From Pelagicoccus sp. SDUM812003 (GTDB taxonomy: Bacteria; Verrucomicrobiota; Verrucomicrobiia; Opitutales; Opitutaceae): 64,000 nucleotides of DNA. The notes beneath the pieces were generated by a model. The model saw only the letters and a program-made list of their open reading frames with translations. It was not told the DNA's origin and searched no databases. The DNA is taken from NCBI RefSeq assembly GCF_031127815.1, contig NZ_JARXHY010000001.1, positions 62,001 through 126,000 on the forward strand. The letters run 5' to 3'. The translations under genes were made by a program, and so were the position numbers. Shown here piece after piece: positions 45,100-54,184 of this stretch (position 1 is its first letter; each line of letters begins with the position of its first letter).

Positions 45100-48009
45100 T
45101 TACCAACGGAAGGTGTTGGTGAGCACCAAGGTCTGCGGGTTGCCTCTGCTGTAGGTCTGCACGATGGGAGTCGTGGGTGCGGAGGCAGCTACAGTGTGTC
45201 GGGTGACGAATGGGTCCTCGTCGCCGATATTGTTGATGTTTAGCTGAACTTTCCAATCTACACTGTCCTTCAGGATCTTGCGCTCGTAGGAGGCGTGTAG
45301 ACCAACGTTAAAGGAGTCCTCTCCGAAGAAGGGGTTGTCTGCATCGACCACAAGTCCAAGTTCTGGGTCTTCGCGGAACGCAAAGCCGGTGGCTGGCTTG
45401 TCGCGCCAGATCGCGTTGCCACCGAAACTAATGCCTTTCATCGCTCCGTCTGAAAAGGAGTAGCTGGTCAAGAGAGTGGACTTGTACTGGCGTTCGTTGT
45501 TCTTGTAACCGCCGACTTGAGCGAGTTGAAGTGCGAGATCGGTCAGCATTTGGTCGTAGAGTTCGCCGACGGTGATCTCCTCTTCGCGATCGGGTACGAT
45601 GACAGCTGCGTTGGACTGGAAGGTGGGGCCGTACTCATCGATCAGGTCGAGAGTTACGGGCACGACATTCGAATCGAACGTTTTGTAGTGATCGACTCCG
45701 AACATGATCCGCCAATTGCGGGTGATGTTTCCTGTCAGTTGGAATTCCCAGCCCTCGGATTTGAGGTCTTGGGTATCCGAAACCTGAGCGATGTCGTGGT
45801 ATTCGTTGATGCCAACTGCACCGAACAGGTCGTCCAGGGCGAACCAGACAGGACGCCAAGAGACGGATGCGGTCGAGTTTTTTACGTCCATGTCGAAGAT
45901 GGTAAATACTCCGCTGATTTTTCCATCCATAAGGCCGAATCGGAAACCAAAGTCTTCCGTCTCGCCTGTCTTTGCGGGTAGGGTGCTATTGTCTGGCCTG
46001 AGGTTGAAGTTGGAGGCAGCGAATGAGTCCGCTCGATTGAAGAAGAGTGAGAAGTGATCGATGGGGCCCGCGTTCTCGATAGCGTGAAATACGATGCCTT
46101 GATTCGCTGTGTTGGGCTTTGCCCCGGAATTCAAGGTATCGATCGCGTAACCAATTTCCCGAGCAGTAAATCGGACTTCTTCTCCCCCTGTGTCAGGCGC
46201 AGGGGAGGTACTGTATTGATAGATTTCGTCTTGGCGCCAACCAAGGGTAGGCACAATACGATCGTCCCAGAAGCGACCTTGCCAGACGAAGAGGGCAGAG
46301 TCGATTTCGGTTCTGTTGTTGGTGATGCCGCTGCCATTGATTCCGTTTTGCCAGCTGTAGTTGTTTCCTGGTACTGAGTTGAGCATGCTCTGAAAATCGC
46401 GACTCCAGGTCGGCCCCGAGAGCTCCTTATTCTCCAAGTCGACGTAAGTGATGACGCGTCCAAGGGTGGCGCTTTCGTCGGCCGCTGCCGTTCCTTCTGG
46501 GATGAGGCGCAGTACGTCCCAGTAGAACTCGTCGGTGTTCTGTTCGAGCATTGCCACAAAGTCATGTTTGCCGAGCCAGGCGAACCGGTCGTTCTCAGCG
46601 AAATCGTGCCGGACCGATCCGGACAGGCGCGCCCCTCGCAGGTAGCGATCCTGTTTCAGGCGGAAGCTTGGAGTCGCTAAGGCGAAATAATCGCCGAAGT
46701 GTGGATTCTCTGTGATCCCGTCGTCGAGGGTTGTGTTGGCGTCGACGAAGAGGTTGCTGTTGCCGGCTGCGATGAAGTCATAGAGCATGAACTCGTCGTT
46801 GTAGGCGAACTCGAGGTTTACTTTTTCGCTGGCCCGGTACTGGACAACGCCTTGGTAATTGCGTCCGGAGAAGTATTGCGACCCAGCAGTTCCGAAGAAG
46901 TTGAAGTCTAGTGGGGCGAATTCCAAAGGCAGTGACGCGGCCGAGCCGTTGATCAGCCGTGTAATGTCACCTTGGGCGAAATTTCGCAGGTTGATCATGC
47001 GTCCTGAACCATCATTGACAAAGGCGACTTGGTTGACGCTCGTCATCCGGGCAGTTCCCGATGGGTAGGACTCGGCGGGGATGTCTTCGCTTGCTGAAAT
47101 ATCGACTCCCGGGCGTCCGGCTGCGATCCAAGCTGAGACACGATCGCTGCCCACGGAGGGGTCCACGGCGGCTCGGTCCCAAGTCATGTGTTCGGTTCGG
47201 AACTTGACGGATAGCTTGTCGTTCGGCGTGTAGTTAATTGCCGAGTATATGCGGCGTTGGTCTTGGAAGCCCGGTTCTATCCAGTGGTCTTGCTCGTCGC
47301 TGAGCAGATCGATTCGAGCAGAGAGAACATCTTCAATGAGTACGCGGTTCAGTCCGATGCTGGCACGTAGCGAACCGTGCTCGTCGATGCGGATTTCGGC
47401 CTCGTTGGAATTGGAAAAAGTGGCGTCCTTAGTGGTTCGGTTTACCAATCCGGCCGGTTCTCGTGTTACTCCGAAAAGCACAGCGTTGGGGCCGCGGGAA
47501 ATTTCGAAACGTGAAGCGTTGTAGGTGTCGGAGGGGATATTGGAACGAAACTGGTTGCGTACAATGTTCTCGACTTGGACACCGCGGAAGATCGTGTTGT
47601 CGCCCCAGAATTGAGAGCGGGCGTTGCCTCCTCCGAATTGGGTGTCGCTTCGTTCGGCTCCTGGTGTGTAGATGAGCATGTCATTGACGCTCGATGCTGC
47701 GGTGTCATCCCAGAACTGCTCGGTTAGGATCGACATGGTGGTCGCTAGGTCCTTGACCGCAGTGTTGAGTCGAGTGCCGGAGAGCGTGTTTTCCGCGACG
47801 TATCCGGAATCGTTGGACGAGTTGACTTCGAAGGGAGAGAGCTCGAATATTTCCTCTTTTTTGTTTTCGCTTTCTTGTCCGTGTCCGGCCATAGCGAGGT
47901 TCGACATCAGGATTGCGAGAGCGAAGCGGTAGGTTGTCGATCCGCGTTTGCGAGCATTGTTCTCGCGAGGAGTTGCAGCGCAAGCGCTGGCTTTGGGTTG
48001 CTTGTTCAT
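45100..48009 (-). CDS. TonB-dependent outer-membrane receptor 2 (Opitutae type)
   Basis: A 969-residue outer-membrane importer related to receptor 1. It has a signal peptide (RFALAILMSNLAMAGHG), the IFELSPFEVNSSND box, a plug domain (LSGTRLNTAVKDLATTMSIL; FRSNIPSDTYNASRFEISRG) and a barrel ending TNTFRW with the terminal aromatic residue. LTGNITRNWRIMFGVDHYKT and similar strands align with receptor 1 near its C-terminus. The GH50 gene downstream makes agar oligosaccharides its likely cargo. Expression probably starts at the TTGACT/TTGTATGCAA promoter about 210 bp upstream. No SusD-type partner is encoded. Confidence 0.92.
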   Translation of the reverse strand: MNKQPKASACAATPRENNARKRGSTTYRFALAILMSNLAMAGHGQESENKKEEIFELSPFEVNSSNDSGYVAENTLSGTRLNTAVKDLATTMSILTEQFWDDTAASSVNDMLIYTPGAERSDTQFGGGNARSQFWGDNTIFRGVQVENIVRNQFRSNIPSDTYNASRFEISRGPNAVLFGVTREPAGLVNRTTKDATFSNSNEAEIRIDEHGSLRASIGLNRVLIEDVLSARIDLLSDEQDHWIEPGFQDQRRIYSAINYTPNDKLSVKFRTEHMTWDRAAVDPSVGSDRVSAWIAAGRPGVDISASEDIPAESYPSGTARMTSVNQVAFVNDGSGRMINLRNFAQGDITRLINGSAASLPLEFAPLDFNFFGTAGSQYFSGRNYQGVVQYRASEKVNLEFAYNDEFMLYDFIAAGNSNLFVDANTTLDDGITENPHFGDYFALATPSFRLKQDRYLRGARLSGSVRHDFAENDRFAWLGKHDFVAMLEQNTDEFYWDVLRLIPEGTAAADESATLGRVITYVDLENKELSGPTWSRDFQSMLNSVPGNNYSWQNGINGSGITNNRTEIDSALFVWQGRFWDDRIVPTLGWRQDEIYQYSTSPAPDTGGEEVRFTAREIGYAIDTLNSGAKPNTANQGIVFHAIENAGPIDHFSLFFNRADSFAASNFNLRPDNSTLPAKTGETEDFGFRFGLMDGKISGVFTIFDMDVKNSTASVSWRPVWFALDDLFGAVGINEYHDIAQVSDTQDLKSEGWEFQLTGNITRNWRIMFGVDHYKTFDSNVVPVTLDLIDEYGPTFQSNAAVIVPDREEEITVGELYDQMLTDLALQLAQVGGYKNNERQYKSTLLTSYSFSDGAMKGISFGGNAIWRDKPATGFAFREDPELGLVVDADNPFFGEDSFNVGLHASYERKILKDSVDWKVQLNINNIGDEDPFVTRHTVAASAPTTPIVQTYSRGNPQTLVLTNTFRW

Positions 48010-48220
48010 CGTTGGGGTGTTTCGGGTTTTACCATTGTCCTTCTGGGCGAAGGAAAAAAACGGTTCTCTGTCGCTTAGGACAAGCCAAGGGGTCTCTGGT
48101 CGGGCGACAAGCGATCAATAAACCGATCAGCGTCTAGCCGACGTGGGTGAGAAGCGATCAAGTCACTCGAGAGGGCTGAACGTGAGTCGGTGGTTTGAGC
48201 GGTTTACAGTACTAAGTGTA

Positions 48221-48246
48221 TTGCATACAAAATGCAATAAAGTCAA
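48221..48246 (-). promoter_or_regulatory. Promoter/operator of TonB receptor 2
   Basis: On the minus strand TTGACT (48246-48241), a 10-bp gap, then TTGTATGCAA (48230-48221). The start codon follows about 210 bp later, again leaving a long leader as for receptor 1. Confidence 0.65.
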
Positions 48247-48322
48247 GCCGAACTTTAATTATACCCATAAGATTAGCTTTTCGCTTTCGAACTAGTGCTG
48301 GATCGATTGCAATGCGGCTTTT

Positions 48323-49102
48323 CTAGCTTGGCCAGTTACCACCATCCACGTTGAGGCATTGCTGTGTGATATAATCAGCATCAGAGGAAGCGAGAAATAC
48401 GGCGGCCGCTGCGACATCCTCTGGTTGTTCGACTCGCCCCAGGGGGATTGTGGAAATGGCTTTGCGGATTGGTTCTCCTTCTGCAACTCCGGATAGTAGG
48501 GCGAATTGCTTGTCGAGAGCCTCCCACAGGGGGGTGTCCACCACCCCTGGAGCGATGGCGTTCACATTGATCTTGTGGGGTGCTAGGGCTAGGGCGATGG
48601 ACTGGGTCATGCTGATGACGGCAGCCTTTGTAGCGCAGTAAGCCATGACCAGTGATTCTCCGCGTCTTCCGGCTTGGGAAGCGAGATTGATTATTTTGCC
48701 GCAGCGTTTAGCTTCGATCAAATATTGGGCTACCTCCTGACAGCAGATCATGACGCTCTGGCAGTTCACCCTAAAGAGTCGATCAAAGTCCGCTTCTGTA
48801 GTCTCGAGGAAAGGAATGATTTTTCCAGTTCCTGCGTTGTTTACCAAAATATCGATACGACCGAAGGCGGCCAATCCTTGTTCGACTGCTTCCCGAACGG
48901 CTTGTCGGTTGGTGACGTCAGCCTCGACCGCGATCGCCTTGCCTTGTCGAGAAACAATATCCTGAGCGACGGTATTCGCGCCATCGATATCGATGTCGAC
49001 AATGACAACACCTGCACCTTCGGCCGCGAATCTTTGGCAAATGGCTCGGCCGATACCGACTGCGCCTCCAGTAACGATAGCTGTTTTTCCTTGGAGTCTC
49101 AT
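48323..49102 (-). CDS. SDR-family polyol dehydrogenase (sorbitol/galactitol dehydrogenase-like)
   Basis: A 259-residue short-chain dehydrogenase: NAD-binding TGGAVGIG (about 11-18), NNAG, and the catalytic Tyr-Lys pair in AYCATKAAV. The C-terminal third (PLWEALDKQF, IPLGRVEQPEDV, DADYITQQCLNVDGGNW) resembles SmoS-type sorbitol and galactitol 2-dehydrogenases more than FabG. It would interconvert a polyol and a ketose, or a similar sugar alcohol, with NAD. The ATG at 49102 is preferred over upstream in-frame starts because the protein then begins MRLQGKTAIVTGG. It stands alone, about 310 bp after a TTGCATGCAA site. Confidence 0.85.
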   Translation of the reverse strand: MRLQGKTAIVTGGAVGIGRAICQRFAAEGAGVVIVDIDIDGANTVAQDIVSRQGKAIAVEADVTNRQAVREAVEQGLAAFGRIDILVNNAGTGKIIPFLETTEADFDRLFRVNCQSVMICCQEVAQYLIEAKRCGKIINLASQAGRRGESLVMAYCATKAAVISMTQSIALALAPHKINVNAIAPGVVDTPLWEALDKQFALLSGVAEGEPIRKAISTIPLGRVEQPEDVAAAAVFLASSDADYITQQCLNVDGGNWPS

Positions 49103-49419
49103 TGTAAAGTTGGTCGTTGTTTTCGTTGGGAATGGCGATTCCTGGATATGGATAAGGCACCTGACTCTATCGATTTTCACGTTGGGCGTTCGAGTCTTGC
49201 CAGCAGGTGATATTGCAGATTTCGGCTGGCCAACACTCTATGAATCAGGGGATGGGACCGTTTTTCCATTCATCACAAAGTTCAGTTCTAGGGAATCCGA
49301 GTAATAATGGGGAGTTTTCCTTCGTTTTAGGCGTTTCCTTTCTCCGGAGGAAATCGGGGGGTCGTGAAATCGGACGTATGATGGTTAGCAATGATTTTAT
49401 GCGCTAGGCAATTCTGAAA

Positions 49420-49429
49420 TTGCATGCAA
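49420..49429. promoter_or_regulatory. Operator-like palindrome TTGCATGCAA upstream of SDR gene
   Basis: Exact match to the locus palindrome in the 570-bp region before the leftward SDR gene. A minus-strand TTGTCC (49436-49431) lies almost directly next to it, not at the usual distance. Confidence 0.5.
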
Positions 49430-49518
49430 AGGACAATATTTAGGTCTCCCTGCTCATCCGTTCCTTTCCTAGGAATGAATGAATGTTGTGGTGCAAAGAG
49501 TGATTTGGAATTGGAAAA

Positions 49519-49576
49519 AGCAACAAAGTACTGCTTTAGCGTCGTAGGTGCGTTGAGCGTTTGGGGGCGATGAAGT
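49519..49576 (+). repeat. 58-bp intergenic repeat, copy 1
   Basis: Aligns without gaps to 55636-55693 with 46 of 58 identical bases. It contains an inner GTGC-GTTGA-GCGT hairpin where the other copy has GCGC-GTAGA-GCGC, so pairing is kept with G-U changes. It lies downstream of the leftward DUF5060 gene and upstream of the SDR gene, with no rightward gene behind it. Confidence 0.65.
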
Positions 49577-49672
49577 GGTCACGCCGTATATCTAGGCAAG
49601 AACCCATTTCAGGGCAGCCTATGCAACGCTCGGGCAGGTGGGGAAACGACGTGAGGAGCCGCTGGGACGGAT

Positions 49673-51496
49673 TCAATCTCTGCGAACGAGAATCACCCAG
49701 TCTTGATTTGCCGTTTTGGGAGCCTCGCCAAGGTCGTGCAGTCCAAGGCCGGATACGGATAAGACGCTACCTTCTTGCAGTCCGCCACCTTGCAAAGGGT
49801 CATACCAGCGGATGCTGAAGCGTTGGGCGTCCGATCCGAGTTCGAGTTCGGTCGTGATTGAGTCGGGCGAATAGATGGCGTAGATCTCGCCCGGTTTGGC
49901 GAAGCAGTAGTCGTCTGTCCTTGGGGTAAGTTCATCATGCGACGCCATTTCGGAAAAGGGTAGGTATTCGTGAAAGAATACGGTGGCGAAGCGTGTTAGG
50001 TCCCAAATTCGGTCGCGGCTGCGCCAATCTTCGAGGCTGAGGTCATTATGGGCGTAATGAGCCCCGAAGTACCACTCGATCCCCGCTGCTCCGCCCATGA
50101 GGCTACCCCAGAGGGCGTAACGGCGAATTGTATCGTGGTCGGGGTCGTCTGTATCGGGTAATACTCCGCGGTGCCACTTGCCTTGTTCGTCGAAGGTAAT
50201 CAGCCAGGGGTGGTCTGACGAGTCGGCGAGGTTTTTCCATTTGATGATCTCGGAATGGGCCTGTTCGCGACGATCGATTTGGAAGGACATGCCGTCGTAG
50301 GATCGGTGGCCGAGCAGGGGCGTCAGGAGCTCGTACTTTTCGTGGGCGGTGGAGTGGGTGTGGAGGACGATAGGGTGTTGGTAGGGATCGGCGCGGTCGA
50401 TGAAGTCGGCCATGGCCTTTTGCTGGTCGGCGCTTTGGCCGCGCGGCGACCAGTGCACGGGACCGTTTTCCTCGCCGAGGTTCCAGACCAGGGCGAGGTG
50501 GTGTCCGAAGCGGGCGATCAGCTCGCTGTAGTAGAGCTTGCGCAGAGGGCCGGTCTCGCCGTCGTCGAGCAGGAGTTCGTTTTCCGTCTCCTGCGTGACT
50601 ACGTGCAAAAGGATGCCTTTCTCCTGCAGGTGGCGAAATGCGATTTCCCATTGGTCGAGCTTGCTGCAGTCGAAGCGGTCCCGGGTGTGGTGGTCTAGGT
50701 AGGGCCAGACGTCCTTGCCGTCGCCATCGATGTTCATGGTGAGGAAATAGATCGAGTTGACCCCCTTGCTCGCAAGGTAGTTGATGCCGCCGATCAGTCC
50801 CTTGCCTTTGCCGTCGCGCCAAGTGGGATCCCCCTCTTGCCAGTCCTGTAGGTGAGGGGCGAATACGTGCAGTTTTTCGTCGGCGGACGCTTCGCCATCG
50901 CGGGCTTCCGCCACGTAGCGGTAGGTGCCGTCGAAATCCTGGTAGCCCAGCAGGTTCTCGGGACTGCCGGCGCCGCCTTTGATCCAGTATCGATCGGAGG
51001 CGGCGAAATAGAAGTATCCGTTTCGCGCTGACAAACGTCCCAGCGAACGGAAGTCTCTACCTTCGACGTCGCGAGGAAGCACTTGGAAACTACCCTCCGC
51101 GTGGGACAGAGGGACTTGTTTGCCCGCTTGACGGGAGGGGTCGATGGCGATCATGGGACTGAGGCACAGGCTGGCCTTGTAGCGCCACTCGCCGGGCTGG
51201 TCCGGAGTGAAGCGGACTTTCCACTGATTGCCCGAAACTGCCCCGGTTTCCGCCGCGTTGCCATCGGCGGCGTAGAAGCCTCGAATGATGTAGCGAGACT
51301 GGGCGTGGACGAATTCGACCTGCAGACGGTAGTCGGTAAAAGGATTGAGTTCCGCTGTTTCGGAGCTTTGCGGACCGGTGAATGACAGTTCCAAAGTGTG
51401 CCAGCGCTTGACGGTTTCGGCGCGAGCCGAGGTGACAATCGCGAGATGAGCGAGGATGACGGCGATGGCGATTCGGATAATTGTGGGGCGCTTCAT
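49673..51496 (-). CDS. DUF5060 domain-containing glycoside-hydrolase-like protein
   Basis: A 607-residue exported protein: signal peptide (IIRIAIAVILAHLAIVTSARA), N-terminal DUF5060 beta domain (about 28-130), a TIM-barrel-like centre (about 150-470) and a C-terminal 'putative collagen-binding' type beta domain (SDAQRFSIRWYDPLQGG). Two acidic positions, in VWNLGEENG and in LITFDEQGKW, sit where a retaining clan-A glycosidase would have its acid/base and nucleophile. Substrate unknown. I chose the ATG at 51496 for its signal peptide; an upstream in-frame start lacks one. It diverges from the GH105 fusion gene across a shared operator-like site. Confidence 0.78.
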   Translation of the reverse strand: MKRPTIIRIAIAVILAHLAIVTSARAETVKRWHTLELSFTGPQSSETAELNPFTDYRLQVEFVHAQSRYIIRGFYAADGNAAETGAVSGNQWKVRFTPDQPGEWRYKASLCLSPMIAIDPSRQAGKQVPLSHAEGSFQVLPRDVEGRDFRSLGRLSARNGYFYFAASDRYWIKGGAGSPENLLGYQDFDGTYRYVAEARDGEASADEKLHVFAPHLQDWQEGDPTWRDGKGKGLIGGINYLASKGVNSIYFLTMNIDGDGKDVWPYLDHHTRDRFDCSKLDQWEIAFRHLQEKGILLHVVTQETENELLLDDGETGPLRKLYYSELIARFGHHLALVWNLGEENGPVHWSPRGQSADQQKAMADFIDRADPYQHPIVLHTHSTAHEKYELLTPLLGHRSYDGMSFQIDRREQAHSEIIKWKNLADSSDHPWLITFDEQGKWHRGVLPDTDDPDHDTIRRYALWGSLMGGAAGIEWYFGAHYAHNDLSLEDWRSRDRIWDLTRFATVFFHEYLPFSEMASHDELTPRTDDYCFAKPGEIYAIYSPDSITTELELGSDAQRFSIRWYDPLQGGGLQEGSVLSVSGLGLHDLGEAPKTANQDWVILVRRD

Positions 51497-51596
51497 TCGA
51501 TGGGCGGGGTGAACGTTTAGGTAAATGAGGGAATGGGTGCTGAGAGCAAGACGTAGGCGAGGCGTGGAACTCGTGCTAAAGAGCGGCATTTAAATA

Positions 51597-51606
51597 TTGA
51601 ATGCAA
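51597..51606. promoter_or_regulatory. Operator-like palindrome TTGAATGCAA between DUF5060 and GH105 genes
   Basis: Nine of ten match to the locus palindrome in a divergent region; 101 bp before the DUF5060 start and 120 bp before the GH105 start. Its presence argues that coding of the GH105 protein starts downstream, not at the in-frame TTG that overlaps it. Confidence 0.45.
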
Positions 51607-51725
51607 TAGACAAAGTGCATTTCTTGGTCGCTCGTTGGCGTCGCCGTCGATGCCGGTTGATTAAGCGCCCACTCCAACGAGACCCTTACCCCTATAAAGA
51701 TCAAGGTCCTGACGGACTCCAAGCC

Positions 51726-54116
51726 ATGCAGCACGCCTTTCTGCTTCTTTTTGTTTTGGCCCTAGCGCCAAGTCGTCTCATTTCCGCTCCCTTCTCTCAG
51801 TTGGACGCCTACGCCTACCGAACGGAAAGCATCGAAACGGTCATGAAGAAGGTTGCCCGTCACCAGCTGGAGTTGTATGGCGGGGCGGTGCCGACCAAGG
51901 ATTGGTTGGTCGGCACGTTCTTCTCGTCATTTGTAGCCGCGTACCAGGAAACGGGCGACGAGTGGTATATCGACCAAGCAAGGGAGTGGGGAGAATGTTC
52001 GCAGTGGGATATTCGCAATCCGGTGGATGCGGATGATGTTTGCCCAGGGCAGACATATCTGGATCTGTATTTCGTTCTAGGGGGAGAGGAGAAGATCGAG
52101 AGCCTGAATTCCAAACTATCCTCGTATTTGGGGGTGAAGCAGCTCGAACCAGGCGCGTTCAGAGAGTGGATACAGGAGCCGATAGACTTCGTGGGCCGCG
52201 AGCTGTGGCATTGGTGCGATGCTCTCTACATGGCGCCTCCGGTGTACGCCCGCATGGGAAAAGCGACTGGCGACGAACGTTATTTCCAGGATCTGCATCG
52301 GCTTTACTGGGACGCGGTCGACTTTCTCTACGATCCCGAGGAGCAGCTCTTCTTTCGGGATGCGGCCTATTTCGATCAATCGACGCCCAATGGGAAAAAG
52401 GTCTTTTGGGGGCGGGGCAACGGGTGGGTCTTGGGAGGCCTGGCTCGGATGCTGGAGTTTATCCCGATCGACGATCCCGAACGCGAGCGGTACTTGCGAC
52501 TCTTCGTTGATCTGGCCTTTGGCGTGGCGAAGCATCAGCAGCCTGACGGGTTGTGGCGGTCCAGCTTGAATGATCCGGCATGGCATCCAGAAAAGGAAAC
52601 AAGCGGGTCCGCGTTCTATGTGTACGCCATGACCAAGGGAATTAACGAGGGATGGCTGCCGCGGGCGTATTTCGAGCCGGTCGTTTTGCGGGGCTGGAGC
52701 GGATTGTTGGGCTGTGTATCTCCGGAGGGGCGCTTGGGCTACGTGCAATTGGTCGCTGGATCTCCTTATGCGACGCGGGCGCAAGACAATCGTGACTACG
52801 CGGCAGGCGCGTTCATCTTGGCTGGGGTGGAAATGCTCAAGCTGCAACCGTCGCGCGCGATGGCGGCTCTTACGGCACAGCGGTTCCAGCCACGACTGGT
52901 TGCGGAAGACGGCGCTTGGACGTGGTTCAACGATGAACGGGTCATCTTTCATGAAGATGCCTTTTATGCCTCCTACAGGAAGAGCGACGGCAGGACCGCG
53001 GTGACCTCCTATGGCTTGGAGTCCAAGCCGAGCTGCTATGCCCGCTATGAGTACGAGCTCGGCTCTTGGACGGAGAAGGATAATTACAACAACGCGTCTT
53101 TGCTAGCGCTTGGCCCGGATCGTATCCTTGCGGGGTACACCAAGCATGGTACCTCCAGCTCCTTTAACACGAGGCTACTGTCATTGCAGCGGTGGAAAGA
53201 GGCAACTTTGTCTGGGGAGGCCAAGGCTCTCGATATCGAGGCTCGTCACGAATCGACCTACCAAAATCTAATGCGACTCGAAGGCGAAGGCGGGAGGATC
53301 TACAACTTCATTCAGGGAGAAAGCCTCAATCCCTACTTCGCGTGTTCCGATGACAATGGGCAAACCTGGTCTGAGCCGGTGATGCTGCTCAAAGCCGACG
53401 AGGACAGCGGTCAACGTCCTTACGTCAGGTATGCTTCGAATGGCGCCGGTCGTATCGACTTCTTTTATACGGACGGTCATCTGCGACGCAGTCCGAGGAA
53501 CAGTATCTATCACCTCTACTACGAAGAAGGGCGCTTTTGCACGTCGACAGGCGTTGTTCTACGAACGTTGGAGACGATTCGCGACAAGCCGATTGATTTA
53601 GAGGAAGGAACGCTGGTTTTCGATTGCGGCACTCCCCATGGGCGTGGATGGGTATGGGATCTCGAATACGATTCCGCTGGGCAACCCTGGGGCGCGTTCA
53701 TCAGCGTGCCGAGCGGGCAGGTCGGAACAGGGTTGCGCTATTGCGACGCGCGTTTTGCGTTGGAAAAGGGATGGCAGGTCGAGGAGATCGCCTATGCGGG
53801 AAGCAATCTGTATCCGGCGGAAGAACATTGCACAGGAGGCATAACCCTCGATCCTCAGAACGAGAACCAGGTGGTGATTTCGACGAACGTTTCGCCGGAC
53901 TCCGGCAAGGCGCTGCCCCAGGGAATCTATCAGTTGTTTAAGGGGACGCGTGACTCCGAGGGATGGAAGTGGGAGCAGTTGACCCATGATCCGCGTTGCG
54001 ACCAATTGAGACCGGTGATCGTTCGCGGTTATCCGGAAGCCCTTTTTTGGTTAGCTGGAGACTATCGATCCTATCGCGACTTCGACTGCTCGATACAAGC
54101 GACGATTGGATACTGA
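51726..54116 (+). CDS. GH105 unsaturated uronyl hydrolase fused to BNR-type propeller
   Basis: A 796-residue exported protein. The ATG at 51726 gives a clean signal peptide (FLLLFVLALAPSRLIS). Residues about 25-375 form the GH105 alpha/alpha barrel; D165 in LWHWCDALYMAPPV is the probable catalytic Asp and WGRGNGWVLGGL is a family block. Residues about 385-796 form a BNR_4-type seven-bladed propeller as found in PL24/PL25 ulvan lyases. In this propeller the position of the first lyase His reads DNYNNAS and the Arg block reads YNFIQGE, so lyase activity looks lost. GH105 enzymes remove unsaturated uronic acids left by lyases. The next gene encodes an intact-looking propeller. Confidence 0.83.
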   Translation: MQHAFLLLFVLALAPSRLISAPFSQLDAYAYRTESIETVMKKVARHQLELYGGAVPTKDWLVGTFFSSFVAAYQETGDEWYIDQAREWGECSQWDIRNPVDADDVCPGQTYLDLYFVLGGEEKIESLNSKLSSYLGVKQLEPGAFREWIQEPIDFVGRELWHWCDALYMAPPVYARMGKATGDERYFQDLHRLYWDAVDFLYDPEEQLFFRDAAYFDQSTPNGKKVFWGRGNGWVLGGLARMLEFIPIDDPERERYLRLFVDLAFGVAKHQQPDGLWRSSLNDPAWHPEKETSGSAFYVYAMTKGINEGWLPRAYFEPVVLRGWSGLLGCVSPEGRLGYVQLVAGSPYATRAQDNRDYAAGAFILAGVEMLKLQPSRAMAALTAQRFQPRLVAEDGAWTWFNDERVIFHEDAFYASYRKSDGRTAVTSYGLESKPSCYARYEYELGSWTEKDNYNNASLLALGPDRILAGYTKHGTSSSFNTRLLSLQRWKEATLSGEAKALDIEARHESTYQNLMRLEGEGGRIYNFIQGESLNPYFACSDDNGQTWSEPVMLLKADEDSGQRPYVRYASNGAGRIDFFYTDGHLRRSPRNSIYHLYYEEGRFCTSTGVVLRTLETIRDKPIDLEEGTLVFDCGTPHGRGWVWDLEYDSAGQPWGAFISVPSGQVGTGLRYCDARFALEKGWQVEEIAYAGSNLYPAEEHCTGGITLDPQNENQVVISTNVSPDSGKALPQGIYQLFKGTRDSEGWKWEQLTHDPRCDQLRPVIVRGYPEALFWLAGDYRSYRDFDCSIQATIGY

Positions 54117-54184
54117 CAGGAGTGAACAGTAGCTTCTCGGTGCGTTGTAAGTAATTGAGGATACGCTAGTCGGAGGATTTCGTT

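Noticed and set aside
48323-49102. Calling the SDR protein FabG
   Set aside because: The C-terminal blocks resemble polyol dehydrogenases and there is no fatty-acid gene nearby.
51597-51725. Extending the GH105 fusion to the in-frame TTG at 51597
   Set aside because: The added residues are Arg-rich, hide the signal peptide and overlap the operator-like palindrome.
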